Below, piece after piece: positions 34,006 through 44,983 of a stretch of DNA of 63,587 bases. How positions within the stretch are numbered: position 1 is the first letter of the stretch; the number at the start of each line of letters is the position of its first letter. This DNA comes from Paracamarosporium sp. OC-R06-R3 (lineage: Eukaryota > Ascomycota > Dothideomycetes > Pleosporales > Didymosphaeriaceae): positions 1-63,587 of the forward strand of contig JACVRA010000182.1 in NCBI GenBank assembly GCA_019828545.1, written 5' to 3'. The notes beneath the pieces were generated by a model that made no database searches, had not been told where the DNA came from, and was given only the letters and a program-made list of their open reading frames with translations. The position numbers were made by a program, and so were the translations under genes.

Positions 34006-35828
34006 ATGGAAATGCAAATGTCACCCAGGCTCACATTTCCAGCTATCACAACTTTATTGTGCTTGGTGAGTCCTTGTAAATTCTCCTTAGCAGGAGTTAA
34101 CCCGCATAGTTCATTGCAAGAGCTGTATATATCGGCGTGTACAATGCATACTTCCATCCACTTGCAAGTTTTCCTGGGCCCAAACGGCGAGCGACTTCCG
34201 CATGGTTTTATATCCAAGACCTCTGGCGAGGAGATTCGCTCCATACGACAAGGCGATTGCACGAGATATACGGTCCAGTAGTCAGAATAGCTCCTGATAT
34301 ACTCTCCTTCACAGATCCGGAAGCATGGAAAGGTATTCTATTGCCCGCCTACCAATCACAACACTGACTCAAAATTTACTAGACATCTATGGCTTGCGCG
34401 AAGGCGCAAGACAATTATCCAAGGACTACAAAAGGTTTCCGGACACTAATGAAGTCACATCGATATTGGGTATGCCGACCCTAATAGATCGATGCAGAGC
34501 TAGACTGATCAAGCAGCATCTAGCGATGCCGACCACACGCGGATTAGAAAGGTCATGGCCCATGCCTTCACCGAGTCCGCGATGCAGGAACAAAAACCAA
34601 TCATCTCATCTCACATTACCACCCTTATTCAGCAGCTACTCAAACATACCAATGGCAAAATCGATTCTGTCGTAGAACTGAACAACTGGTACAACATCCT
34701 CTCTTTCGATATCGTGCGCGATCTTTCCTTCGGCAAGCCCTTCGGGGGCTTACAAACCGGGAACCTCGATCCGTCTGTAACAGAGTTCCTCGAGTTCTGC
34801 AAATCCTATTCCATCGTGCCGATGTCGTGGGAGTATCTCCCCGTCAAGATACTACTCAAGCTTATGATGAACATACCCAGCGTCAAAAGATCGCAACAAG
34901 CTAGTTACCTTGCTACGAAGACGAGTGTGGAAAGTAGGATGGAAGATAGGTCGGGAGATAGGAAGGATTTCATGACTTATGTACGCTGCAAAATCGGTCT
35001 TCCTTCTGTGAGGTGAATCACTGCTGAGAAAAGCGACATAGATCCTCGCAGCACCCGAAGAAAAACAAATGAGCAAATCCGAAATCGTAGCATCGACGGG
35101 TGTCCTCATATATGCCGGCGGTGAGACCGTAGCTACATGCCTGGCCGCCGCGACGTACCTAATACTCTTGCACCCGCACGTACACAGCAAACTCAAGAGG
35201 GAAGTCCGTACAGCTTTCACAACGCCAGGAGAGATTATCGACAAAGCGAACACTTTGCCATATCTAACTTCAGTAATCGAAGAAACGCTACGCGTGCATC
35301 CGCCCGCCCCAGGCAACTTTGCGCGGAGGACAGGCGCGCAGCCTGAGATTATTGCGGGCTTTGTAACCCCACCCAATGTGCGTGCCATCTTCATATCATT
35401 TTATCTCACTTCCCTTCACTCACTCTGTCCTCCAGACCTCTGTTGGCGTCCACCAACTCGCAACAAACCATTCCCCATCAAACTTCCACGACCCAGATAC
35501 CTTCGACCCAGAAAGATGGCTACCTGGCGCCCCTGAAAAATATGGGCGAGACAACAAGGCTGCTTGTCAACCGTTTTCGTTTGGGCGACGAGGATGCATT
35601 GGGAAAAGGTATGTATTTATGTTTTCCTTTCCTGTTCGACGCATCTGCTGGTGCTCAGTGAAACACAGACTTGCGTATTTTGAAGTCGCTGCCACGCTTG
35701 CGACAATGCTCTGGTATTTCGATATGGAGCTCGATGAGAGGAGTAAAGAGTGGAGTTCAAAGCAGACGTTTAATATTATTTGGAATCGGGTGCCTTTGTA
35801 TGTTAAGGTGTGGAGGAAAGAGTTTTAG
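34006..35828 (+). CDS. Cytochrome P450 (P450-2)
   Basis: Six or seven exons from ATG 34006 (34018 is an alternative) to the stop at 35828; the first intron is 34066-34109. After a short hydrophobic start come FHPLASFPGPKR (proline hinge), the C-helix segment TRIRKVMAHAF, the I-helix AGGETVAT, the ExxR EETLR, the PERW box DPERWLPG and the heme loop FSFGRRGCIGK. This is the layout of fungal CYP65-like enzymes. It is ER-bound and oxidises the metabolite scaffold; which carbon cannot be read from sequence. The GETVAT variant of the I-helix keeps the acid-alcohol pair. Confidence 0.88.
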
Positions 35829-36565
35829 GTATTTTCAGAAGGTCGAAGCTATCAAAACAAATCAACTGCTCGCATCGAGGATGTTTTCCAATGCCAACAA
35901 GAGATCATGAAAGGAGCTTTGGCTAGATTGTTGTTCGGTTACTGTTCTTTGACTATTATTTAGGGGTTCCTTCGACTGGGACCATTGCAATGTCGTGATA
36001 GGCCAACACGAGAAATCGCAATATGTGGTGCTTGTAGATTACAGTACCCGAAACATTTACCTGTCATGAAAACCTCATACTCAGTGTAATGACACCCACA
36101 AGCACGATGATCTCAGTGGCTAACGTTCGGCATGCGCTCACGTTTCGGTTCACTACCTCCTGATTCGGGGGCCCAGAGCGGGGCCCGAACCGGGCCCCAT
36201 AACGTTGCCGTGATTGGCTGATACGTCCGGCAGCCGGCCCAGGCACCGAAGCGACTTGACCAATAGGCGCGTCGCGTTAGCGGTCCGATGCCTCTTGGTC
36301 GGCCTACATTCCGGCAACCAAACTGTATTGTAAATCTGGTGGTTGTCATGTCACGAGGACTGGTAATCAACTGGTTGAATGATAGTTACGTTTCGAGCAA
36401 TACCATATTGGGTGGGCCGAGTTGGAATTAGAGTTGCATTTGCCGGGGGATGGCGAACTTGTCCACAGTCAAACCTTTCCATACGTACCCAACAATTCCT
36501 CGAATCAAAAGCGAGCACTCAAATGCAATGTATAATCACATTAGACCCAGAGTTGTTGCGATACC
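35829..36565. other. Tail-to-tail intergenic region with an orphan regulatory site
   Basis: 737 bases between two convergent P450 genes. It holds a GC-rich inverted segment near 36169-36200 (GGGGCCC / CGGGCCCC) and one complete YCGGN3CCGR site at 36227-36237, although no gene start is nearby. I see no coding sequence. Confidence 0.5.
36227..36237. promoter_or_regulatory. Orphan YCGGN3CCGR site (CCGGCAGCCGG)
   Basis: It matches the cluster motif but lies between two gene 3' ends, so it has no obvious target. Confidence 0.4.
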
Positions 36566-38559
36566 TCATCCAGCCCGCTTCTTCAAAAGAATGGTCTGCT
36601 TCATATTAGGCGCAAACTGGCCCTCTATGAACATGGGCGGTGGCCGCTCTGAGCCCTGCCTATTCCACTTGATGTCGTATTCAACGAGCAGCTTAGTGAG
36701 GACCAACTTCATCTCTCGGATGGCGAGGAAGCGGCCTGGACAGACGTGATTGCCGTAGCCGAATCTATGACTGGGCGTCAGCACGCCCCAAGCAATAAAG
36801 AATGTAAATAGGTGGACGGAAATCTAGACAGGTAGATACAGAAACAGATGGGGGGTAGAGAGAAGATGTATACCCACGTCAAATTCGACGTCCCCATGGC
36901 ACTCGCGCTCCAGCGTCTACTCTGCTCTTCGACTTTTCCGCTTGCCTCATCTTTATTCATCTTCGCGAACCGAAACCCGTCGAATTTCGTCGGGCGCGCC
37001 AATCCATCGCCGTCACTCTGCAGCGCCATGGTCGGGAACCCGAAGCGCGTGTCGACGGGCAGCGTGAGGCCGTCCGAGAAGCGGAAGGGGGTGCCGATGA
37101 CGGTGCGGACGCATGTGACTAGCCTTTGTCTTAGCCTCTCTTCTGTTCTTGTTCTAGGATTGAACATGCGAGTATTTGAATGAGATGGTCTGTAGGTAAA
37201 CTCGGGACGAGAATAAAAGGGGGAAAAGTGGGAAGAGAAATACGTACTAGAACCCGTAGGAAACAACCGATTCGTCTCCCTGATGAAGCTATCCTGCAAC
37301 GGCAGACCATTCAACAGCTTTTCAGACCACTTGTGTGCTTCCACCGCTTTCCTACTCTCCTCCCGCAGCGGCGCAATGTAGTCTGGGTGCAGGAGCAGCT
37401 GGAACACTATTTCAGTCATGAGACCGCCTGGGACCGAACTTGCAGCCCAGAGATTGTGAAGGAGTTCTTCGGTTACGCTATGCGCTGTGTTGAAAGGCGA
37501 GGATGCCGGTGTGAGATTCAAATTCCATTCGATGGCATCGAGGTTCACTTCTGTTCCTGGCGTTGAAGAGGCAGATTGGTATTGAGCTACTCGGTTGTGA
37601 ACAACTGGGAGGGCTATTTCGGTGCAGCGGTGTAACTTCCATCTATGTGGTATGGCTAATAGCCGTGAAATGAGAGGTCGAAGGGGACCGAGGGGAAGCT
37701 TAACGATCACTAAAGCTGTGATGAAAATGGAAGTTGCGAAGCTTTTAGACTCATTGTGAAATCTTTCGTTCCGGCAGAGTTCCCGCCCGAAAAGGATTCG
37801 TGATGATATGCGGTGGACGATGTTGGCGAAAAAGTCCATGGCTGGGATCTCTTGCCACTCTACGACTCGAATTAGTTGACGGGTTGGATGTATGTTGGAT
37901 ATTCATTATGTACCGGACGAATTTCCAAGCTGGCGATTGAACTCGAAGTCGACCTCCTCCAATATGACAGGAGTAAGTTGTGCTGATTGCAGTTCAATAG
38001 GTTTCTTGTTACGCTCGGCCACAGTACATACGAAGGCGGGGATTTATGCCCTTCTTCACTACCTCGACCATGCGTTCAGCCGGATATTCAGCATACATCT
38101 TGCCAACAGCCAGGTAAAGGAAGAAAGACTAGTTTGAAGACGTCTCGCATCAGTATTATTGGTCTTGATGTTCTGCTCGAGATTGGATATACATACATCA
38201 CTCAAAGCTTGGAAGAAACTGAGATGTCCCCATCCTGCACCTTTCAGCTCTGAAAGGTACTTCGGCGGCATTACAAGCGCATCATCTGCCCACCAATTCA
38301 TCGCGAACGGTTTGCCCTGTGGTTTGATTACCTGGAACCCGTTTTAGCTTCATGTTCGCACACGAGAGCCCACTGCGCTAACCCTATCATATCCATCCTG
38401 CACAACTTCATGAATTGGCTTGTACCCAGTCCAGCCAGCACTAATCCATGTAAAGTTTCGATACACCCCCGAGCCTTGCTTAGCTGGGATCAAGAGTAGC
38501 GATAGCAGCCCTATGGCGATCAAGACCCACGTGCGTGGTTCGACGGCATTGACGTCCAT
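36566..38559 (-). CDS. Cytochrome P450 (P450-3)
   Basis: Read leftward from ATG 38559 to the stop at 36566, with at least five exons. The N-terminus has a membrane anchor (TWVLIAIGLLSLLLIP). The body contains VHRISSRILFGRELCRN, an I-helix with WAASSVPGG in place of the common A-G-x-D-T, the ExxR ETNR, the P-x-x-F-D-G-F-R-F segment and the heme loop FGYGNHVCPGR. The splice before the heme loop joins to FGYG after intron removal. The unusual I-helix and the heme-loop form resemble the fungal group that includes gibberellin/kaurene-type and GliF-like oxidases. It shares a promoter with the GtmA-like gene at 38810, where two motif copies sit. Confidence 0.85.
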
Positions 38560-38670
38560 AATGGGATGATCCACGTGCCCTGCTAACGCAAAGGCAAAAT
38601 AGAGAATTTACGCAATGAGATCGCAGACAGTGTGCATGCCATGCAGAGATGAGGCACAACCAAATATTTT

Positions 38671-38681
38671 CCGGAATCCGG
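38671..38681. promoter_or_regulatory. YCGGN3CCGR site (CCGGAATCCGG)
   Basis: First of two adjacent copies in the divergent promoter between P450-3 and the methyltransferase at 38810. Confidence 0.65.
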
Positions 38682-38683
38682 GT

Positions 38684-38694
38684 CCGGTATCCGG
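38684..38694. promoter_or_regulatory. YCGGN3CCGR site (CCGGTATCCGG)
   Basis: Second of two adjacent copies, offset by 13 bases from the first (two bases between them). Confidence 0.65.
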
Positions 38695-38809
38695 ACAGGG
38701 AGCTGTGAGGTACGTACTCGGTCTACACCATCTAGTTGGATACTAGACGTCGCTACTCCAACATCGAGCTCTAAACGTTGAGATAATCCAAGCCGTCAAC
38801 CCAAACACA

Positions 38810-39670
38810 ATGGCCGCCCCACAAGCTTCACAGTCATCCTTCATCCCAAAGCAAGCCATCTCCAAAGACCCAGCCCTCTACGCTTCCTTTACAGCGGGCG
38901 CAACCCAAGAAGTCGCAGACCGCGTCCTCGCACTTTTCCCTTGCGACTCCATAACCGGCTACATCCATGACAATGGATGTGGCGCCGGCGAAGTGACCTC
39001 TGCCGTTCTGTCACTTGATCCACCACCTTCCAACATTTCTATCTACGCAACTGACATCGACCAGCCCTTCCTCGACAAATTGCAAACCCGAGTTGACGAG
39101 AAGAAATGGCCTGTCACAATCACCAACATGCCGTCCGAGAAATTGGATTTTGAAGATGAGAAGTTTGATCTGAGCTTTGCAAATTTCGTCATCTTCCTCA
39201 CACCGCCTGATGGCGTTGCCGCTCTGCGCGAAAGCTATCGTACGCTCAAACCCGGCGGCACTCTCATACACACCGCCTGGGCTGAACTTCCTGTCGTCGG
39301 GCCTACCAAGACTGCGCACAATGCCACACGCCCAGGTTCCTCAGCGCCCCTTCGTGAGATCCCACCGCAGTGGACGTCTGCTCAGCATCTTGTTCATGTG
39401 ACTGTGCAAGCGGGTTTTGCGAAGGAGAAGATTAGGCTAGAAAAGGTGCCGCAGTACATGAAGATAAGTGATTTGAATGTGTTTGCGGAGATGATGTGGA
39501 GTTATCTGGGGCCGCCGGTAACAGGGTGGTTGGAACAGGATGAGGGGAAGTGGGATGAGGCGGTGGGTATTTTGAAGAGGGAGATGGAGAGGGCGGAAGG
39601 GTTCAGGAAGGCGGAGGATGGCGGGTGGGAGATGGTTAGTATTGCGAACGTGGTCATTGCTGCGAAATAG
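38810..39670 (+). CDS. SAM-dependent methyltransferase, GtmA-like (286 aa)
   Basis: Single exon, ATG 38810. A class I methyltransferase with SAM motif I IHDNGCGAGEV, a motif II acid in YATDID, the post-motif segment FDLSFANFVIFLT, and LKPGGTLIHTAW. The overall pattern (DNGCGAG, a W near the PGG strand, a C-terminal MWSYLGPPVTGW helix) recalls the fungal GtmA/TmtA family that S-methylates ETP thiols to bis-methylthio forms. A close relative lies at 41397-42293; both share the W-SYLG-P-TGW region, so they are paralogues. An N- or O-methyl acceptor is possible, because acceptor choice cannot be read from these motifs. Confidence 0.82.
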   Translation: MAAPQASQSSFIPKQAISKDPALYASFTAGATQEVADRVLALFPCDSITGYIHDNGCGAGEVTSAVLSLDPPPSNISIYATDIDQPFLDKLQTRVDEKKWPVTITNMPSEKLDFEDEKFDLSFANFVIFLTPPDGVAALRESYRTLKPGGTLIHTAWAELPVVGPTKTAHNATRPGSSAPLREIPPQWTSAQHLVHVTVQAGFAKEKIRLEKVPQYMKISDLNVFAEMMWSYLGPPVTGWLEQDEGKWDEAVGILKREMERAEGFRKAEDGGWEMVSIANVVIAAK

Positions 39671-40026
39671 AGGGTGCAGTAAAGTAGTTTCTGTAACCAT
39701 CATGGGTGTTGTTCAAAATTTCGTTTTTTGGGGTAGGCTTCACTGTAGACCAATGTATTCGGGGTGCGAGCGACTACGTAGCGATCCCTGCATGCGTCCT
39801 TCTCGCACGATTCAAGTACATGAATGGCCATAGCTCCATGCGGCGTACATAAAGTGACGTACTATCATCTTGCAATCTTACAAACTGTGCCATAATCCAA
39901 CATATCCCACGCACTGTGCCGCAATCCAATATTACTATTTATCCTTGGGGATAAATTAGTACCGGTCGGGACGGATCTCTTGAGTGGCGTATCATCTTCC
40001 CATCCAACGCCATCGACACAATCACA
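39671..40026. promoter_or_regulatory. Promoter region of the first UMTA methyltransferase
   Basis: 356 bases. No full YCGGN3CCGR site; the nearest is CCGGTCGGGACGG near 39962, which does not fit the spacing. Nothing else seen. Confidence 0.4.
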
Positions 40027-41016
40027 ATGGCGGACCCCGAAAGCACCACCACAGAAGGCCCCAAAGATGAGTACATCATGGGCGCCAACGAAGTCGAGCT
40101 GCACCGCCTGACCCTGCAACACGCCATACTGAAGAACCACATGGGAACGCTCACGTTCGCACCCGTGGACTTTACGCAGGCGGGACTCAGAATTTTGGAC
40201 GTGTGCACCGCGGATGGTACGTCAGATTAATCTTCTCAGTAGCAACCCAGAGCACCCATGCACTCCCATCCCGAGACACTATCAAACCCCCATCCCCCCA
40301 TTTACTAACATAACCCCGCAACAGGCCTCTGGCTCCGCGACCTCTCCGCATCCCTCCTCCTAACGACCCCCCCACACACCCTCATCGGCACCGACCTAAC
40401 ATCCCCCTTCTTCCCACCCCCATCGACCCTCCCCCCAAACCTCACCCTCCAAGTCCAAGACATCTTTGACCCCTGGCCCACCGCCTACCTTCACTCCTTC
40501 GATTACGTCCACCAACGCATGGGTTTCGCCGCACCGGGCCCCGTAATGCTACACTCGCGCGTCACCAAACTGATCGAGCTCGTGAAGCCAGGCGGGTGGA
40601 TTGAACTGCTTGAAGCGGATGTGCAGCCGCATGCGTCCTCGGGCCCCGAAGCCGCGCTATTTACGAAGACGCTAGGCGCGTTTCTGGACTCGGGGGGAAT
40701 TGGGAAGGGCTATGCGCGTGAGCTGGCGCCAATTTTGGAGGAGGCTGGGCTGGTGGATGTGCAGGTTAAAGAGTTTGAGGTTCCGTATGGGGCGACGAAT
40801 CCGGATGGGGAGATGGCGAGGAAAGGGGTCGAGCATATGGTGTTGGTGGCGAAGGGTTTGAGCGAGGGGGCAAAGATGATGAGGGGGATGGGGATGGCGT
40901 TGGGTGTGGAGGAGAGTGAGCTGGAGGGGTGGCCGGAGAGGTTGGAAAGCGAGGTTAGAGAGAGGGGGTTGTATTTTCGGATTTTGGGGGTTTGGGGACG
41001 GAAGAAGGGTGAGTGA
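40027..41016 (+). CDS. UMTA-family methyltransferase, GliN-type (293 aa)
   Basis: Exons 40027-40216 and 40325-41016 give 294 codons. It is a class I methyltransferase of the fungal UMTA/LaeA-like group: an N-terminal EVELHRLTLQHAIL helix, motif I ILDVCTAD-G-LWLRDL with the intron inside it, then GTDLTSPFFPP, FDYVHQRMGF, and VKPGGWIELLEAD. GliN, the gliotoxin amide N-methyltransferase, belongs to this group, so N-methylation is the leading guess. The motif I glycine context differs from the canonical GxGxG (CTADG), as is common in UMTA proteins. A second copy at 44984 shares gene structure and key segments. Confidence 0.82.
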
Positions 41017-41396
41017 GGGGGCGGGAGGTTGAGGTCGTAAGGAAGGATTTGCTGGGGGCATGTTTGTGATGGGGACATGTAGCATGCTGAGAATGACATC
41101 GTTATGAAAGTCCGGAATTTTATTTTGGTCGGTCACGTTGTGGAATCTGTCCAAGAGATATCAGAACCTATGGCCTCGCAGTGAGAGTTATTCTAGGAGA
41201 GTGCAGCCGTGCCAGTTCAGTGTGTAGTAAAACACCAGTTCCCGCTATTCACTGCACCTACCCGAGTAATCCCATCCAAGGAGCCCAAAGAATCAGTCCA
41301 GGAAGGCTAGTAACACTACACCCGCATGTCCAAGCCTGACATACCCTTTCCATACATGGCAACGGCCAACACCCAGCGCTAGCCATGGCCTCTCAC
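41017..41396. other. Convergent intergenic region
   Basis: 380 bases between two 3' ends. No gene, motif or repeat seen. Confidence 0.5.
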
Positions 41397-42293
41397 TCAC
41401 TTAGTAGCCACAGCAATACAAGCCACCATCCTCAACACCGTCTCGCCCTTCTCATTCGTCGAGATGCCATCACCAGCCTTCATCTGCTCCTCAATATCGC
41501 TCACCGCCTCCTCCCACTTATCCTCATCATTCTGGCTCCATCCAGTCGGCAAGCTGCCCAGATAACTCCAGGCCAACTGACTCCACCTAGCCAAATCTGG
41601 AATCGCGACATAGAAGTCCTTCTCGTACGTCTTAATCTTGCCGTTCTCGAAGCCACCCGCAACAAGTGCTGCGCGCAGGTCTTTCTCCTGGTAGTCCTCC
41701 AAGGGGAGAAGCGTGGGCATGGGTCCGTCGCGGCCACGGGTCCTCCAGTGCGCGTGCTGCATAGCTGCTACATGCGGCATATACACCCAGACGCTCGCCA
41801 CGGCCGTGCCGCCTGGCTTGACGGTCCGGTAGACTTGCTTGGCAGCGGTGATGGCATCGCCAATACAGTGGAATGCAAATGCAGTGAAGGAGTGCGTGAA
41901 GTGCGCGTCCGGAAACGTGAGTTCCTGCGCGGACATGGTGGCGGCGGTGACGGGCCAGCCCTTTTCCTTTGCAAGCGCGCCGGTGCCTTCCGCGAACTGA
42001 AGGTTTACGTCCGTGGCGTCGATGTGGATCTTGGGTGGTGAGGTGCTCATGATAGCTGCGGTCATGGCGCCGGCGCCGCAGGCGTTGTCGTGCACATTGT
42101 CGTCTTGACTGAAGGGGGGAACGAGCTCGAGCCTTAGTGTTGTAGTACCGTGTTAGTAGATGTTGGTAAGAAGAGAGCTGGGAACAGCTCCTTACATGTA
42201 GAGTGATGCCTTGTCGCTGACATCTCCCTGTAGCTCGGCTAGGTGCTCAGCCTGATACTTGGTAATCTGCTTTGGCTGGAATCCTGATGCCAT
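41397..42293 (-). CDS. SAM-dependent methyltransferase, GtmA-like, second copy
   Basis: Two exons: ATG 42293 to 42196, then an intron of about 65 bases (donor GTAAGG, acceptor TAAG) and the main exon to 41397. Motif I is DNACGAGAMT, the acidic residue is in DATDVN, and TVKPGGTAVASVW and WSYLGSLPTGW follow. It resembles the 38810 gene and the GtmA/TmtA thiol methyltransferases, with a slightly closer motif I (DNACG). Likely acceptors are the ETP thiols. One motif copy at 42489-42499 lies 196 bases upstream. Confidence 0.82.
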
Positions 42294-42488
42294 CTTTGAT
42301 TTGTAGTCGAGTTTGACCGTTTTAAGCGGAGGTAGAGATGTGATTTGAGTGGGAAAGGGAAGGGTTTGAGGATGTGGCAATATCTTAGCGTGCCCTGTGG
42401 CACAGTTCAAGGCTGCTGCGGGCCAAGGTTATTGACTCGTCACGTGATTCGAGGTCGCACCAGACAGACCCCAACCGTGTTACGTAGC

Positions 42489-42499
42489 TCGGTTGCCGG
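42489..42499. promoter_or_regulatory. YCGGN3CCGR site (TCGGTTGCCGG)
   Basis: Upstream of the second GtmA-like gene; the other neighbour is the 3' end of the SAT4-type gene. Confidence 0.62.
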
Positions 42500-42784
42500 T
42501 CTTGCACGCGCTCCGGACCCACACGAAGGGCACCCACACTGAAACTCCCCTTTGTTCATTCGCATGTCTTACCAACTGCGGGGCAACATAGCTCGGCTGC
42601 CTGATCGTTGTCAGTCCATGTAACTCCCCCCACAATGATTGAAATCGCACATGGATGTAAACCGAACACCTTGAAGAAGCATGATTCTGCATTGTCATCA
42701 GACGCCTACACTATGCAACTCTCCCAAATAGCTTTAATCCTACACAGCCCATCGACCACCAGCCCCACCATCCTCTCCACTCGC

Positions 42785-44192
42785 CTACTCAACATTATAG
42801 CTCTTCACAACCTTGACTTCTCTATGCTCACTCTCCTCCTCATGCCTCCGCTTCCCAAGCTCAATTTCCTCCGTCCCAGCAGTGAACTTATGCCCACCCT
42901 TCAAACTCCCCGCCGCACTACCCGCCGCACTGCCACCATCAAGCCTCACAAAGTTGCGATCGCTAGCATCGCTCCTGTGATCCGGCGAGACGCCGCTACC
43001 CCTAGGTCTACTGGATATGCCACTGCGATTTCCGCTCGAGCCACCAGTGATGGAGAGCAAGCCACGGGCCATGGATGCAGTGACTTGCGTCATCTCCTTC
43101 AGAACGGGGCGCAGTGAGGGCGCGCAGCAACAGATGATTCCGATGGGGAGCTCGATGGTTTGCAGGAGGATCGTTAGCCAGATCCAGTCTGTGAAGTCTT
43201 CTTGCGGGATGCCGGTGAGGTTGAAGAAGCAGACGATCTTGAGGAGGGAGAGGATTGTGGCGCTGGGATTGGTAGGTTAGCTGCGGTTCTGATGGTGGGG
43301 GTGGGAACCTACACCAATCCTATTACTAGCAGGCCAGTCAGAATCAGTCTATTTCGGAGACTCGTCTGGATCTTCCAGATTAGTGGTAGCGGCATTGCGA
43401 CAATGAAGAAGTCGAAGATAACGTGGATTGTGCCTACTGAGCCACATGTCGCATATGTATCTAGGCATGTTCCGGGAGTTGCCGGGATCCAGAGCTTCTG
43501 CACTGGGTTGCAGGAGAAGAGCTCCACGAGGATGCCTGCAATGCCGAATGCCGTGATGCCGAAGACGAGCAGGTACGACAGCCACTTGAAGATGGTATAC
43601 ACGCCGAAGATGCGGATGTAAAAGAAAACGATGGAAAGCTGGACGATGGAGACGGTCGCGAGCCAAATGGTGAAGTTTGCGACTTGGATCTAGAATATTG
43701 TTAGCCTTGAGAAAGGGAGGAAAATATTGGAGGAAAATGAATACTAACTCTGAGATAGATGACGACGGCATTCGGATCAATCTCCAAGACGGTTTTCAGC
43801 GGCAGCCCTGCGCCACCGGCGTACACGGCTGCCATGTTCACGCCCTGGAATACCCAGGTCAAGAACTATGCGGAAATGTGTTAGCGCTAAGCCATACCGT
43901 TGGAACAAAGAACTGTGTCGCGATTGCACATGACATGACTCGCGCCAAATTCCGTCTGCAACCGCTCCTTCGAGCTCTAACGAGAATGCAAACTTACCAA
44001 TGCTAGCAATGCTAGCCAGTCGTCCAGCATGAACTTGTTCTTCATCAGGTATCTGGCGCGAAAGCGCATGGCGACGCAAATAGTCGCTACGGCCACCATG
44101 ACAATAGGCACGATGACAATGCTGCGCTGGTGGGCATTGACGACTTGGAAGGTCGTGCGCTTGTGGAGCTCGCTCCCCAATGTGATGTCCAT
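42785..44192 (-). CDS. Seven-helix SAT4/PTH11-type membrane protein
   Basis: ATG 44192, stop 42785, about four exons. The N-terminus (HQRSIVIVPIVMVAVATICV) begins a series of seven hydrophobic helices with the family signature: FMLDDWLALLAL, IFGVYTIFKWLSYLLVF, CNPVQKLW and GTCLD before a further helix, and PLIWKIQTSLRNR. The C-terminal 100 residues are polar, Ser/Gly-rich and predicted cytosolic. This rhodopsin-like fungal family includes the Pth11 receptor and many proteins of unknown role. It is not a usual ETP cluster member. A role in sensing, membrane organisation or self-protection is only a guess. Its promoter carries one motif copy, shared with the second UMTA gene. Confidence 0.82.
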
Positions 44193-44983
44193 GTTCCGTC
44201 GATTCGAGCTGACAAGAATCCGCTTTCGACGGAAGGCAAAAGAAAAGAAAAGGCGACAGATATGTCTCCACGTGGGGATACGAAGACGTCGGCAGCAGGC
44301 AGGAAGAAGAAATGCAAAAGGTCAGCGAGGCACCGCCGTATCTCTCATCCTCGGCCTTCTGTCGATAGACAAGGGAGGGAGGGTAGCGTGAGCGACCCTC
44401 TCCCATGGCGCCGCCCCTCCCGTGAAAGCCTGTCAGACGGGAGGTAGCCCTACACGTCACAATGCAGGGCTCCATTCTAACTCACGGAGTACATGTGCTA
44501 ACAGTAGCGCAAAGAGGGCAAGAGACCCGGCCACCGAATCTCGAGAAACGACACAGTAACCATACGACGGACTTCGCGTGGTTCAGGAAGGCATCGCCCC
44601 TACCCGGCGCATGTAATTTCTGCGATATGCGACCAACAGGACTCGAATGCCCCATACTCAGCGCTAAGTTTGCAATCAAGACCTGCAGCCTTGTACTACC
44701 CGAACCCTGCGGGGGTAAGCTTGATTTTAGCCTGCACTGCCCCATCAAGACGGCCCCCGCAGGCGTCGTACATGGACACGCAGAACAAGCAATTTCGAAC
44801 TTGAGCTGTCGTTCGTGTGCCGGAAAGGATTGCGGCCCGAATACTTGGACCTTCTTGTCTGCATCCAACAGCCGAGAACCTACCGTCTATGCGACAAACC
44901 TAGGTGCATTTACTCGGTGCCAGTATAACTCGTAAATAATTGCTTGAAACTAACCTGCGCGCGATCGGACAAACAGATTTGAC
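44193..44983. promoter_or_regulatory. Divergent promoter region, SAT4-type gene / UMTA-2
   Basis: 791 bases between divergent start codons. Holds the motif copy at 44527-44537. No convincing exon, although open frames exist on both strands. Confidence 0.45.
44527..44537. promoter_or_regulatory. YCGGN3CCGR site (CCGGCCACCGA)
   Basis: 335 bases upstream of the SAT4-type gene and 447 bases upstream of the second UMTA gene. Confidence 0.6.
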
